A stretch of 64,000 nt of DNA from Siphonodentalium dalli (lineage: Eukaryota; Mollusca; Scaphopoda; Gadilida; Siphonodentaliidae), in NCBI GenBank assembly GCA_032622095.1, contig CP136061.1, positions 17,422,991 through 17,486,990 on the forward strand, read 5' to 3'. A program made the translations under genes and the position numbers. The notes beneath the pieces were generated by a model that saw nothing but the letters and a program-made list of their open reading frames with translations, was not told the origin of the DNA and did no database searches. Numbering within the stretch: position 1 is the stretch's first letter; each line of letters begins with the position of its first letter. Of this stretch, positions 1-11,143 are shown one piece after another.

Positions 1-660
1 ATCAGAGTTTAGATTGTTTATAACATAATGTGTATGTTATATGTAACACTGTATCAGAGTTTAGGTTGTTTATAACATAATGTGTATGTTATATGTAACA
101 CTGTATCAGAGTTTAGATTGTTTATAACATAATGTGTATGTTATATGTAACACTGTATCAGAGTTTAGATTGTTTATAACATAATGTGTATGTTATATGT
201 AACACTGTATCAGAGTTTAGGTTGTTTATAACATAATGTGTATGTTATATGTAACACTGTATCAGAGTTTAGGTTGTTTATAACATAATGTGTATGTTAT
301 ATGTAACACTGTATCAGAGTTTAGATTGTTTATAACATAATGTGTATGTTATATGTAACACTGTATCAGAGTTTAGGTTGTTTATAACATAATGTGTATG
401 TTATATGTAACACTGTATCAGAGTTTAGATTGTTTATAACATAATGTGTATGTTATATGTAACACTGTATCAGAGTTTAGATTGTTTATAACATAATGTG
501 TATGTTATATGTAACACTGTATCAGAGTTTAGATTGTTTATAACATAATGTGTATGTTATATGTAACACTGTATCAGAGTTTAGATTGTTTATAACATAA
601 TGTGTATGTTATATGTAACACTGTATCAGAGTTTAGATTGTTTATAACATAATGTGTATG
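1..660. repeat. 52-bp satellite array, about 12.7 copies
   Basis: The window opens inside a near-perfect tandem array with a 52-bp period, so the array probably extends to the left. Units differ mainly at one site (TTTAGATTG or TTTAGGTTG), with the two forms interspersed. Each unit carries the inverted repeat ATAACATA-ATGTG-TATGTTAT, an 8-bp stem with a 5-base loop. The last unit breaks off at 660 inside this hairpin. No coding potential is seen. Confidence 0.97.
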
Positions 661-1292
661 CCTCATGGAAGCTTGTCTTTTTGCTTAATTTATTAATTTG
701 GTTTTAGTCGAAAAACTCTGAATCGTTCCACGGCTTCCGGTTTGTGCATGACTGTACATATCTAAATACCAATAAAGACGCATGCTATCTGCTATATATG
801 TTTTAGTTGTATCTAGTCTAGTGTAGACTGTATGTATTCGCGGATGTATCTTGGCGGCTGTCTCATTGTTGCAGTTTGCAACTTTTATGACCGCGTTAAG
901 TGCTTTCGATATTTAGATGTGAACACTGGCTGGGCCACTCTTGAAGAATTATTGCGGGAACTTAATGCATAATATAAAGCTAACATTGCTGAATAATTAT
1001 GCCTTAGTTGGAATATAGACTAAAGGCAGTATTGCGAAGTATCGGGGTGTATTTAATCCGATAGGGTATATTTTGGGTCTACGTTTCGAGGATTTCTGGT
1101 GCGATGAATGCCGTAGTTGTTGTAACAATTTGAAGGATGAGTTGTTGGTGCATTGATGAAACCTTGAAGAAATTATGAATAATTAGTCTCCAATAATCTG
1201 AAGCCATGGATTCTCGCAACATTTTCGTTGTTTTAATAATAGGTGGTGAATGAAACCTGGTCGGTAATTATTGTTAATGAGTCTCGAGATAA
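661..1292. other. Stretch with no recognisable gene
   Basis: Unique-looking AT-rich sequence between two tandem arrays. It contains an AATAAA at about 770. I see no long open frame, no recognised domain and no transposon end. Confidence 0.5.
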
Positions 1293-1439
1293 GTTTGTAA
1301 ACCACTCAGTGTTCAGCCGCCGTAGATTGTTTGTAAACCACTCAGTGTTCAGCCGACCGTAGATTGTTTGTAAACCATTCAGTGTTCAGCCGACCGTAGA
1401 TTGTTTGTAAACCATTCAGTGTTCAGCCGCCGTAGATTG
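1293..1439. repeat. 36/37-bp tandem repeat, 4 copies
   Basis: Four copies of a unit beginning GTTTGTAAACCACTCAGTG and ending with a CCGTAGATT segment. The length alternates between 36 and 37 bp because of an extra A (CCGCCG versus CCGACCG), with a C/T variant in CCA(C/T)TCAG. Confidence 0.93.
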
Positions 1440-1886
1440 GCTTTACGTTGTTGAATGCTTTATTTACTCAATCATGAATTAAAAAAAAAAAATATGTTCA
1501 TCGGGAACCAGTATTTTTTTGAGTGCTAGGACGGACTAAATGTGATTAGAAACGATTATTTGCGTACTTGAACCATGTAACGCAGATCAACAATTTTGGC
1601 CTGTATACTATTCTGCATGCTATTTCATGCACTATTCAGACATCTATTTCAATATAAATTAGAATAAATAACAAAGAAAAGATACATGCCAGCCGAAAAC
1701 AATTCAAATTTCGTATAAGAGAACCGAGAAACTGACAGTCAGTTTATTTGCCGCGAGCTGGCAGCTCGTCAACATAATAGCGTGCCAATCGTCAAGGCGT
1801 TCGTCACGTTTTTGGCAATGGGTGTGTGGTTATTGCATGGTGTATCAATGCAATGGCCGTTGCATGTTTGACGATTAACCTTTAAA
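1440..1886. other. Stretch with no recognisable gene
   Basis: AT-rich sequence with an A-run near 1480. It runs up to the first copy of the long direct repeat that flanks the LINE at 2050. Nothing coding is recognised. Confidence 0.45.
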
Positions 1887-2049
1887 CCAATTGGAACGTA
1901 TGCGCACTTTGTGAACAAAGTATTTCATTATTAGTTTGGCAAGTCCGATTTTCAAAATGTTTTCACACGCTTTCTCACCAAGTGCATACTATACACACAT
2001 GTAACAAAACAAAAATACAATAGCCGTGACTTATATACACATTTTTCAT
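1887..2049. repeat. Left 163-bp direct repeat flanking LINE (possible target-site duplication)
   Basis: This segment recurs at 3275-3437 at a constant offset of 1388 with no indels. I count about three mismatches (two at AAAGTATTT versus AAATTTTTT, one at GACTTAT versus GACCTAT). The LINE sequence begins directly after it and ends directly before the second copy, so the pair sits where target-site duplications would sit, although 163 bp is very long for one. Confidence 0.9.
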
Positions 2050-3274
2050 TTTTTAACCGTCTGTTTCACCGTCCAGTGTCCGGATTTGTCTCTGAAGTCT
2101 TTCCCTTACTCGAGCAGTATAGTCTTTTAAATCATGTAGATAATTTTCTAATCCACGGCGACTTCCCCGATAAAAACTCATGGAAGACAATTGTGAAAAG
2201 TGTCGTGAAGATCACCTACATGTCACAATGGAATCAATCCATGTCCAGTGATAAGAAATTTTCTGTTGCTACCAAAGTTCTTCGAGACCCTCTCTCTGGG
2301 TGGAAAATTTGGAGGCTTCTTCAGTCTCGCCCGAATGCAGCTGACAAATTCTTCAATTTGTCGAAACTATTGAACAAAACAACTTTCCAATATAACCGGA
2401 CGTGCCACCAATGCTACAAAACATACGATAACGAACTCTATCACTTAATGTTCTCTTGTATAGGTCTGTCAATTCTACAGCTGAGGAACCGTCTATGGGA
2501 GACATTATTAAACCATCACGGCGTTGGCGTCTTCCTCTACCTGGATGGTCTATCAAGAGATGACTTTCTTGCGATAGTACTCGACTCAGAGGACCCACAC
2601 TTAACTTCACCCATCCAGAGATGCCACAATTTGATAATTGATGTAACATCATCGTATTTCGTGGCTATGTGTAGACTAATAACAAATAAACAACATATCT
2701 AGCATTCACACGGTAGGCGTTCTCAATAATAGAGAATTCTGCCTCACATCCTCGCGCGTGTGAGATATTCTATTGTGTATGTAGCTCGCAACGAGCATAC
2801 GGATGCGATATTTAGTTGTACATATAGGTATAAAACATTATGTAGGATATATGTGTTAGTTATCAATGTATTTCAATAACTCAAGTAATCAAGAAACCGC
2901 AGTTTTTTACCCATCCATTTCCTTAATTTGTTTCTATTTTCAACGAATATAATATCACATTGGTGTAATTTGTTCAGCCATATGCTTGTGACATTTATGA
3001 GTATCTGTGTCTCAGTAAAAATGATTGATTTTATTAATTTTTTTTATTGGATTTTTTTTTATTATTATTGGATTTTGACCCTCCCCCCCCCTATTTTTCC
3101 CTTTTTATTTAAATTTGATTGTTTTTTGTTTTTTTTTGTTTGTAAATAATAATATCACATATTGGTATAATTTGTCCAACCACATGCTTGTGACATTCAT
3201 GTTATCTGTGTTTGTAAATAATGTTGTATATAATATACTCTCCCCAGATGGAGGCAATAAAGAAATATATTAAC
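2050..3274 (+). mobile_element. 5'-truncated non-LTR retrotransposon (LINE), 3' part only
   Basis: The insertion comprises the C-terminal part of a LINE ORF2 followed by a roughly 570-bp 3' UTR. It ends near an AATAAA (3256-3261) and AAATATATTAA. The UTR has an internal diverged direct repeat of about 65 bp (near 2948-3012 and 3147-3213) and T/C-rich runs at 3030-3140. It is bounded by the 163-bp direct repeats. It belongs to the same broad LINE group as the remnant at 29958-30179, because both share a DPL..W..W segment ahead of a CxxC...HxxxxC knuckle. Confidence 0.8.
2052..2702 (+). pseudogene. LINE ORF2 C-terminal fragment with zinc knuckle
   Basis: The open frame runs from the 5' truncation point to a TAG at 2700-2702. 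It has no proper start; the GTG at 2076 is only an internal codon. Visible landmarks are a DPLSGWKIW segment and then CHQCYKTYDNELYHLMFSC, a CxxC-x11-HxxxxC knuckle of the kind found at the C terminus of many LINE ORF2 proteins downstream of the reverse transcriptase. The reverse transcriptase and endonuclease domains are missing, so this is a dead-on-arrival copy. Some 217 residues remain without an internal stop, which suggests a fairly young insertion. Confidence 0.75.
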
Positions 3275-3437
3275 CCAATTGGAACGTATGCGCACTTTGT
3301 GAACAAATTTTTTCATTATTAGTTTGGCAAGTCCGATTTTCAAAATGTTTTCACACGCTTTCTCACCAAGTGCATACTATACACACATGTAACAAAACAA
3401 AAATACAATAGCCGTGACCTATATACACATTTTTCAT
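3275..3437. repeat. Right 163-bp direct repeat flanking LINE
   Basis: Second copy of the segment at 1887-2049. It begins immediately after the LINE 3' end, following AAATATATTAAC. Confidence 0.9.
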
Positions 3438-4114
3438 ATTCACTACATTAAAGTTCCAATCTAATTTACATATGCCTAAATAATATGATCTTGATGGCGC
3501 TACCATTTCTGTCTATGCATGGTTTTCTTGTCATTTCTTGTATACGGTTATGGAGAATATAATGAGCATAGTAGCCGTTCCACTGTACATCCCTATGGTT
3601 CGCGTACTCACCAAAAAATCAATGAACCAGTTTACCCTGTATAGAACCAATGTCACTGTTGGTTGGAACGGGCGGGGCAGACCGCAGACGGTGACTGTCA
3701 ATTACAAAGCATCGGTTCATTTGATGAATCAGGTTGCTCACGGTTAATATAACGAATCTGTTAATCGGTTAATATAATTTGCTCACGAATTCAACTAAGT
3801 GGGACGACTGCGTGCGGATACGACAACTTCGTGAACTGCAGTTAGATGTCATTCAGGTATACTATATTGTACTGGGTGTTTAATCTGCGTAACTTGATCG
3901 TATCTAAATTTGCGTAGTAATATTTGTCGCTCAGTTTTCTTTTCGCGCAATTTGAATTCGCGCACGTGATGCGCGAATTCAAAACTGACAAAAATATCTT
4001 CGTAAAAGACTTGTATCTGGTGACAGTTTCAGTTCCTGAATGTTCCTGAAGGTACCTGTGTATTAAAGACCACACGACGAAAATTAACATCGAGTAAATT
4101 GTAACATTTTGTTG
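3438..4114. other. Stretch with a perfect 14-bp-arm palindrome
   Basis: No gene is recognised. At 3951-3983 there is an exact inverted repeat TTTGAATTCGCGCA with a CGTGA spacer and its complement. It has interrupted outer arms (CAGTTTT near 3932, AAAACTG near 3981). Short open frames at 3538-3747 and 3842-4090 show no domain and are probably chance. Confidence 0.6.
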
Positions 4115-4131
4115 AAAAGATGGGTGATTAT

Positions 4132-4479
4132 TGTTTAAATCGCGAAACCCAAATATTGCATGCCCGTTTAAGACTCAAGTGTAGTAATCTAAATCGTGAC
4201 CTTCGTGAAAACCATTTACGCGATTGTGACAAATGTGTATGCGGGGATGCAGAAAGCGCTGAACACTTTCTATTATTCTGTCAAAGATATACTCAACTCA
4301 GGTCTGACTCATTCTCAAATATTGACCCGACTTTCTTAACTACCAAGATCTTACTCAAAGGCATACCATTGCTATCATCTGAAATAAATAATGAAATATT
4401 CAGAGCTACGCAATACTTCATTCAAAAAAGCGGTCGTTTCAAACAATACACTAACAATTCAACGGCATGGCAACGATAA
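4132..4479 (+). pseudogene. LINE ORF2 C-terminal fragment (zinc-knuckle end)
   Basis: The reading frame is open from the truncation point to TAA at 4477-4479. The residues LKCSNLNRDLRENHLRD and CVCGDAESAEHFLLFC show the C-x-C...HxxxxC knuckle and terminal region seen in the decayed copy on the minus strand at 6420-7867, which reads TKCSNLNSDLKENYLKD at the same place. The apparent start ATG at 4120 lies in the host target-site duplication, not in the element. All upstream catalytic domains are missing. Confidence 0.8.
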
Positions 4480-4994
4480 CCCATGGAGTTTACATATTTA
4501 GTTTTCATATTTAGTTTCCATATTTAGTTTCCACATTTATTTTCAAAACAATTCATTTTCAAAATAATTCTTTCCACAAGTTAGTCTAAAAATGTTCATA
4601 ATAGTGGTACCGACTTTTCTTTCACATACAAGCTCTTTATTTCTATCGCTTCACCTATCTCTGTCTCGTATTCCTTGTGAATACATCCCTCTCATTATTA
4701 TCCACATAAGCTTATTTATCATTTCAACACTTATTGTAAACTCGTCTGTACATCATAATATTAATATACCATCACTTCTTAAACCTATTGTTTCTCTAAC
4801 TCGACCACTTGCCATTCGCTCGATCTTTCTTGATTTCTACAATTTTTCTACTTGTCTGAGGAGATAGCTCAACAAAAGCACATATCTGCTTGCTGCTAAA
4901 TCCTCTTACCCTTTTCTATTCTACTCATGTTTCCATCATCTAAATGTTGTTCATCATAAATGTAATATTGGGGCTAATAAATATTGTTTAAATC
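4132..4994 (+). mobile_element. CR1/jockey-like LINE 3' fragment with 17-bp target-site duplication
   Basis: The insertion is flanked by AAAAGATGGGTGATTAT (4115-4131) and AAAAGATGGGTGGTTAT (4995-5011), a 17-bp duplication with one mismatch. It holds the last part of ORF2 and a roughly 515-bp 3' UTR that ends AATAAATATTGTTTAAATC without a poly(A) tail. The same tail type ends the elements at 5889 (minus) and 14663-15029. The 12-mer ATTGTTTAAATC is present at both the 5' and 3' junctions. The UTR contains a short ATATTTAGTTTCC tandem repeat near 4493-4540. Confidence 0.85.
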
Positions 4995-5011
4995 AAAAGA
5001 TGGGTGGTTAT

Positions 5012-5888
5012 GTGCTGAAAATAATCATTCTGACACTCAAATAGTTATGTACATTAATTAAATGAAATGTACAATATGCGGCGGAGTTGAGAGAAAATAG
5101 CTTGGTTGACATATTTACCTCAAACAGCATGATAGTCGGTAATTCATAATTGTGAATAAAACAAAATTTAAAACAAATAAACACATAAATACATGAAAAG
5201 GGCAAGAGATCTATACAAACTTTAAAAAAAAATTCAAGTATTTAAACAATCAAAATGTGCGCGAAGAACACAAAGGGGCCGCCGATGAATAAAGGCTCTA
5301 TCTAAGATAAAAATGTGCGCGAATCGCACACAGGGGCCGCAGACCCCTAACGCACAAAGGGGCCACAAACCCTTGTTACAGGGGCTGCAGATCCCTCCGA
5401 TTCTGAATAAAGGCTCACAAGATAAACCGGTTTCAGCTAGTTATTCATAAAAGAAGAGGAACATGTCATTAATAGGAAGGAGAATAACCGGAGCCAACTA
5501 GCCACTACTTAATATAGTTATTTCAGATATATTCCTTCCTTTTGGAATGTTTGGCAGATGTGCCGTTTAGCCTGCCCGTGTAATACGAGTCTCAGCTGTC
5601 TGGCCATCGATATAGTCCTGTCTGGAGTTCTGCGCGCCGATGTAGGTTGTGACGCATGATGTACGTATTGATGTCATGACGCCTTTACTGGTTTTCCAAG
5701 AAGTTATCTTAAAGGACTCTGCGATCTTTCAAAGGAACTTATAGTTTCCGTTTGTCGACCTTGAACTTTGAGAATAATTCATCAATCTTTTAGGCGGAAA
5801 TACCGCTAGGAAATGGAAGATAATATCTAAATGGCCAGTAAGGCCCCTAGATTCCTCTTTCGCGGCAAATATTTAAAATAATTTGGTG
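5012..5888. other. Stretch without a gene; short GGGGCCGC-containing repeats
   Basis: Near 5254-5420, motifs such as AAATGTGCGCGAA, CACAAAGGGGCC and AATAAAGGCTC recur irregularly two to four times. This is a local diverged repeat. The rest is AT-rich with no domain visible. The 3' end of the minus-strand LINE begins at 5889. Confidence 0.5.
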
Positions 5889-6419
5889 TAAACAATATTT
5901 ATTCTAGATCTCACATACATGTATACATGTGTATATAATAATTACATAATAATAAATGCAATTTTTCGTTTCTTTTTTTTTGGTGAGTTTTTCAATTGTG
6001 AGATATGGAGAATCTGGCAACAAGCAAAATGCTTTTTTAAAGCCATCTCCTCAGTGTGTTGCTTCTGAATCAGAAATTATTTCATTTTCATTATGGTTTA
6101 ATAGGTAAAAATTAGCACATGGTCATCTTTAAAGGAAAATCATGATTGGGTAAGAGATTTCGAAAATATATTGTAACTGAAGTTGGTCATGAACTGTATC
6201 TATATGATACTCTTATCAGTCAATGACTAGGATGTTTTAAAGAGAACTAGAATAATTTAATATTAATATAGAAAAAAAGGACAATTGAAAATCCCACTTG
6301 TGCTGTGCTACGTGTATGTATATAATAAATGGTGCATATTATACAACTGAATTGAATTTGTCAGCAGTGCAGTTGCCAATGTGTAATATACATTTAGACC
6401 TCAGAGCTAATCAAGCTGG

Positions 6420-7867
6420 TCAGTGGCAGTATTTATGAAATCTACCGGTTCTGTCAATATAGAGTCCAACTGCTAGAAATATGTTATCATTTTCTTCCGC
6501 TGATAAGTTATCAGATCCTTTCAGTAATATATCACATGTTAGAGTATATGGTAAGTTCTCAAGGAATTTTATTCTTTGCTCCCTAAATAGTCGGCAGTAT
6601 AAGAGGTAGTGCTATGCAGTTTCAATGCTTCCACATGCACATGATGGGTTATCTTTGAGGTAATTTTCTTTCAAATCTGAATTCAAATTGCTACACTTTG
6701 TTCTTATCCTAGTATGATAAATTTGGCTTTCTCTACTAGTTGCCGTGTAATAATAAGATTTTGGTTCGGAGGCATCTGTGTAAATAAGTGATTTAAATTC
6801 TTCTAAAGTGGTACATTTTTTTTCATCATCAGGCAATCTGTTCCATTCGATAGTTGTTGAAGGGAGAAAAGTGTCCATGTAAGCATTGCAATTATATGGC
6901 GGTACCCGTAGGGGAATATATCTCATATCATAGTTGTCTGCTGATCGCGACGTTTTGGGGAATAGGTGGTAGAGATAGGATGGTGCTTTACCAATTTTCA
7001 TTTTCAGAAATTGTATCAGTTTGGCCTTTTTTCTGCGGGCTGCAAGTGTCTCCCACCCTGCCTCTTCAATGAGTTTTTCCTTTTTTAAGCCTCTTGTTGC
7101 CCTAGTGACAATTCTGGCAGCTTCATATTGGAATTCTTCTAATAATCTTGAATCTTCGGCTGAGCAAGTGTCCCAAACAGGGCTAGCATATTCTAATAGG
7201 GGTCGAATGAACGCAGAATATATCCTTTCAAGTGCTCTCCTGTGTAGCTGAAATTTATGTTTTCTAAGGATACCCACTCTTTTCCATGCCCGGGAAAATA
7301 TGTCCTCGATATGATTACTCCACTACCCATGATCATTAAATGTCAATCCCAAATGTTTGTGTATTTTTACTTCTTGGATTGTCACTCCAGATAGGTTAAG
7401 AGTTGGATGGTAAGTCTCATTATTTTTACGGGAAATCAACATAGTCTCTGTTTTTTGAGGGTTGAAAGTAACCAACCATTTGTTTGCCCAATCTGAGATT
7501 TTGTTCATATCTTCATTTAATATGTTTGCAGCTAGCACTGGGTCTTCCACTGCTAGATACATTGAAGTGTCATCAGCAAACAAAGGTATATTACTGATAA
7601 CACCATATGTTATGTCATTTATGTAAATAAGAAAGAGTAAAGGCCCAATTATAGTTCATTGAGGGACCCCAGCATTGATCTTACCCCACCCTGATGTAGT
7701 ATTTTCTAGCACTACACGTTGCTCCCTATGAGAAAGATAGTTTTGCATCAGTCTCAGTAATTTGCCTTCAATTCCAATGAATTCCAATTTGCTTATTAAA
7801 CCCTTATGCCAAACTTTATCGAAGGCCTTACTTATATCCTTAAAAGTGCACCGAACTTCTTTCCCAT
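6420..7867 (-). pseudogene. LINE reverse transcriptase, C-terminal two-thirds, three in-frame stops
   Basis: One continuous minus-strand frame runs from 7867 to the terminal TGA at 6420-6422. It is broken only by three nonsense codons: TGA right after the NAGVPQ motif (about 7656), TAG after FNDHG (about 7323) and TAG after GSIETA (6612-6614). Visible motifs in order are DISKAFDKVWH (palm, first catalytic Asp region), AGVPQ, LLFLIYINDI, FADDTS (the catalytic FADD box), LEYASPVWD and a terminal C-x-C...HxxxxC knuckle. No frameshift is seen in this portion. The function would be target-primed reverse transcription, but the copy is dead. Confidence 0.85.
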
Positions 7868-8925
7868 TGTAGCGATGTTGCAAAGTATACCTTTTATGTC
7901 ATAGCGTAAAGTTTCCTACTTTCGGTTTCGCAACATCGCTTTGTAAACATGCTCATTTTCGTCACCATTTTCCCATTTATTCACCTCATTCTAGTTGTAA
8001 ACATGCACTTTATCCTATTATATTCATCTCATTACGTCACATTTATTATTGTATTTAAACAGTAAGTCGTAATTATTAATAGCGGTTGCATAGTTTAATG
8101 TTTTAAGTTGGTAATTTGTTCGTATTTCGTCCCAGATTCTTAGCACTGTCGGGTTTAGCGGTGACGTCACCAGTTGTGCGACTTCGCCCAACTGGTACAC
8201 GTCACCGTGACAACCGCTGCTCGTGGTCAACCGACCACTTCCGTATGGTCAGATTTCTGACCATATTTCTGACCATATGGTCGTTTTCCGACCACATTAT
8301 GTGGTTGGATTTCTGACCATATGGTCGCCTAGTATAAAAACAAGTGACCACTTCCGGTGGTCGGCTTTGTAACGGAAATCTCAGGAGATCAAGTCAGATT
8401 TAGCACCCGTCTTGAGGGTATGCACACAATTTGGGATTCAAAGCCCGGTATTTCCAATGTGAGCCCAATCATTTGAGTAAACAATAGAACACGCTTGATG
8501 TGTTATTAACAGGCTTTCTGAAAGTGCCTTTTATTGAAGTTTGACTCTACTTTTGTGGCGTAATTTGGAATACCTGTTTCCGTGTATTTGCACACATTTA
8601 ATGCTCAGATTCTATTCTCTTCTATTGAGTTGTAATCTTAGAGAGCTATCAGTGCTATTGATCACATGAATATATTATAGATGATCATCATTCTTACCTG
8701 TCTGAGGGGAATATTATCAGAATAAATTTCTATAAACAAAGTCTTGACTATCTGAATCAGAACCCGAGGGCTGTAGGTTCCAAACTAAGGACCAAGAACC
8801 AAGACAAGATTCCAGAAGACAGTCAAGACAAGAGATATATATCTTTAATTACAGTAACGAGATACTAAATGGGTCAAATGAATCCACTCTACCATATAGT
8901 CTGACCCCCAACTCCGTTACACCAT
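7864..8925 (+). mobile_element. Solo LTR (1054 bp) with 4-bp CCAT target-site duplication
   Basis: The LTR proper is 7868-8921. It begins TGTAGCGATG and ends CCGTTACA, giving 5'-TG...CA-3' ends, and is flanked by CCAT (7864-7867 and 8922-8925). On the plus strand it has TATAAAAA at 8333-8340 and AATAAA at 8721-8726, in the order expected for U3-R-U5. The U3 part contains two perfect GACCATATGGTC palindromes (8271-8282 and 8315-8326) and an inverted GCAACATCGCT near 7928. Removing it and one CCAT joins the two LINE halves in frame. The duplication length fits Ty3/gypsy or BEL, but no internal coding region remains to decide. Confidence 0.75.
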
Positions 8926-9330
8926 TGTCAAGTGAGTTGCTAATATGGTCATATATATCCGTTAACTGGAATACCGCGCCATCGCCTGCAGCGAAGCCAG
9001 ACTGTAAATTGGAAATTAGCCTATGTCCGTGGATAAATGTTATTACTTTATTATATATGCATCTTTAAAATGCCTATGACAAGCAACTGCGTAATGATAC
9101 TGGTCGGTAGTTAATGGGAATAGCTGGGTCACCTTTCTTAAAGATATGGACAACGTTAGCTTGTTTCCACTCAGATGGAAAAAAGAATTTTCAAGAAATA
9201 TGTTGAATATATGTAACAATGGTGCACATACGGATTCAGCACAGTATTTGAGTACCTTGGGGCTAATTGATACGGGCCCAATTGCTTTGATAAAATATGT
9301 AAACAAAACTTGTTCATGCAATTTCACTTT
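8922..9330 (-). pseudogene. LINE reverse transcriptase, N-terminal segment
   Basis: On the minus strand this reads KAIGPVSISPKVLKYC, then after a +1-type frameshift near 9170, SEWKQANVVHIFKKGDPAI, NYRPVSL and HRLISNLQSGF. These are the typical fingers-domain blocks of CR1/jockey reverse transcriptases. Two further stops occur just after NYRPVSLRSCLS. The segment ends SNSLDN at 8926, exactly where the solo LTR was inserted, and the next codons (GKEVRC...) resume at 7867. Confidence 0.8.
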
Positions 9331-9400
9331 TTGTCAACCAGAGCTTTGGTTTAATTTACATTAAATTTGTTTAATATCTTTGGCTTCAGGTGCATGATGT

Positions 9401-10100
9401 TCCTGCATATGATGAAGTCGAGCTAACATTTGCCGGAAAAAAGTTTTTCATTTTTGCCTTGGAGCATTTTGCCCAATTACACATTTCGAGGTGGTATTAA
9501 TCAATACAAAATGGCGGCCGTCGCCAACAATATTGTTTTGGACTCCGCTGACCCTTTAGTTATGAATAAATTACTATTTTAGGTAAGTTCAATCTATTTT
9601 AAGATTGGGCTGAAAAAGTCGATTAGTATATTCTCATATCCGCATACGTATAATCTAGGTCGCTTCGCTTCGCTTCGCTTCGCCGCGGTAGAGCGGGCGC
9701 TATAATTAATGTATATTTGTGACAAAATTACACAATAAAAGTTCTGGTCTCTGTTAACAGTAACCACTAATGTCCTTTAGCTAAACAACGGCACGTTTTA
9801 AAACCAGAACATATTCGTAATATATAATCAATATTAATCAATAGAAGCATTTCCGGACAGGGGTATTCCATTCACAACTAATATTTTATACCCCGGTAAC
9901 TATATAACACATGTTTACAAATAGATATACCAGCTTTAAGGATCTTTCAATATTCAATCGTGTGCATATTATCAAGGCACCGTAAATAGCTAACCTCCAT
10001 TTCAAATTTCATGGAGTTCGATGAAACATGTCTGAGATATTTGCCCAGGCAGACGCACGGTCGGACGGAAAGATGGACGTATGCATGTAATTTTTTATAA
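9401..10100. other. Stretch without a gene; short CGCTT repeat
   Basis: It contains a (CGCTT)n run at about 9661-9683. A segment near 10010-10075 reads like an eroded dispersed repeat (GAGATATTTGCCCAGGCAGA), resembling text at 21050-21275. Nothing coding is recognised. Confidence 0.45.
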
Positions 10101-10574
10101 TTACATTAGGGGTTTGCGAATCGGGGATTTTGCATCGAATCGAATCTCGATATCGAATCTCCTTCCTGATATCGACATAGAATCGAATCTCGAATCGAAT
10201 CAGCTAGTGATTGATATTGTTTACCAGTGTGTAATTCGGTGTCTCATTACAAAAACTGCAAAATTCACTAGATACTATATAAAAATGTTAATCTTCTTAA
10301 ACATCAGTTGGAACTTGCATCTTTTTTAGGGAAATCATGACATAGGCAAGTCACTATCGGTCTCATGGAGGGTTTGGGATATGTTGCATTGAATTTCTAT
10401 CTAGCTGTGTCATGGCGACCATTACACAAGAAGTGACAGTAAGACATTTAAAGACATGTAGTTCAATCAACGTATCACCAACCCCATGGAATTGAAGTAA
10501 CTTGTCTACATTATTTAATAAAGATAATACAGATTTGACACACTTGGACATGGGTACATCGTTATAATCAGGGA

Positions 10575-11025
10575 GCCTGATGGGTCTATTTGCACAATCG
10601 CGTACGAAAGGTTTGATGCCCCAGATTTGTTACACCCCAGGAACTTTCAAAGAAATCGGATTTCTTAAGTTCCGCATTCCTGGCGTTTAGGGGCCAGAGA
10701 CCCCACAAAACCCCAAAAAATGAATTATATTTGCAATTTTGAGTACAAAGCTGATTTGTGTATTAATTGTGCTCCAGCAATTACTGATCAACAATACACA
10801 ATTTCTGAGACGAAATTTCCTGGCGTTTTCATTTCAGAAAGGGGGTTTTGAAAATATCTCCAAAAACCCCAAAAATGACTTCTATTTGCACTTTCGAGTA
10901 CAAAGTTGATTTTCATATTAATAGTGCTCTAGTCATCACTGATTAATAATACACAATTTCTGAAACAAAATTCCTTGGCGTTTTCATTTCTGAATGGGTT
11001 TTTTTAAAGTGCCCCCAAAAACTAG
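10575..11025. repeat. Left arm: about 148-bp diverged repeats
   Basis: About three units are marked by CCTGGCGTTT or CTTGGCGTTTTC near 10680, 10827 and 10975. Each is preceded by a segment resembling AATACACAATTTCTGA. The inverted counterpart lies at 16475-17107. Confidence 0.8.
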
Positions 11026-11143
11026 AAAATTAATTTCCTCAATAGTTATCCTGCTATCGCTAATCATAATAACCTCGTTTTAACAAACGAAATTCCGTGC
11101 ATTTTCTTTTAAGAAGCACAGGTCACCTGAAACAATTAACCCT

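Larger units (their letters stand above)
5889..9400 (-). mobile_element. Decayed CR1/jockey-like LINE, split by a solo LTR
   Basis: Read on the minus strand, this element runs from a reverse-transcriptase N-terminal segment (about 9330) through the LTR-interrupted fingers/palm to the C-terminal knuckle. It then has a roughly 530-bp 3' UTR ending AATAAATATTGTTTAC at 5889. The 5' limit near 9400 is approximate, since recognisable similarity fades there and no target-site duplication was found. It is the same tail type and C-terminal family as the element at 4132-4994. Confidence 0.75.

Noticed and set aside
4592-4867. 91-codon hydrophobic, serine-rich frame
   Set aside because: It lies in the LINE 3' UTR, inside a defined insertion, and has no counterpart in the related element.
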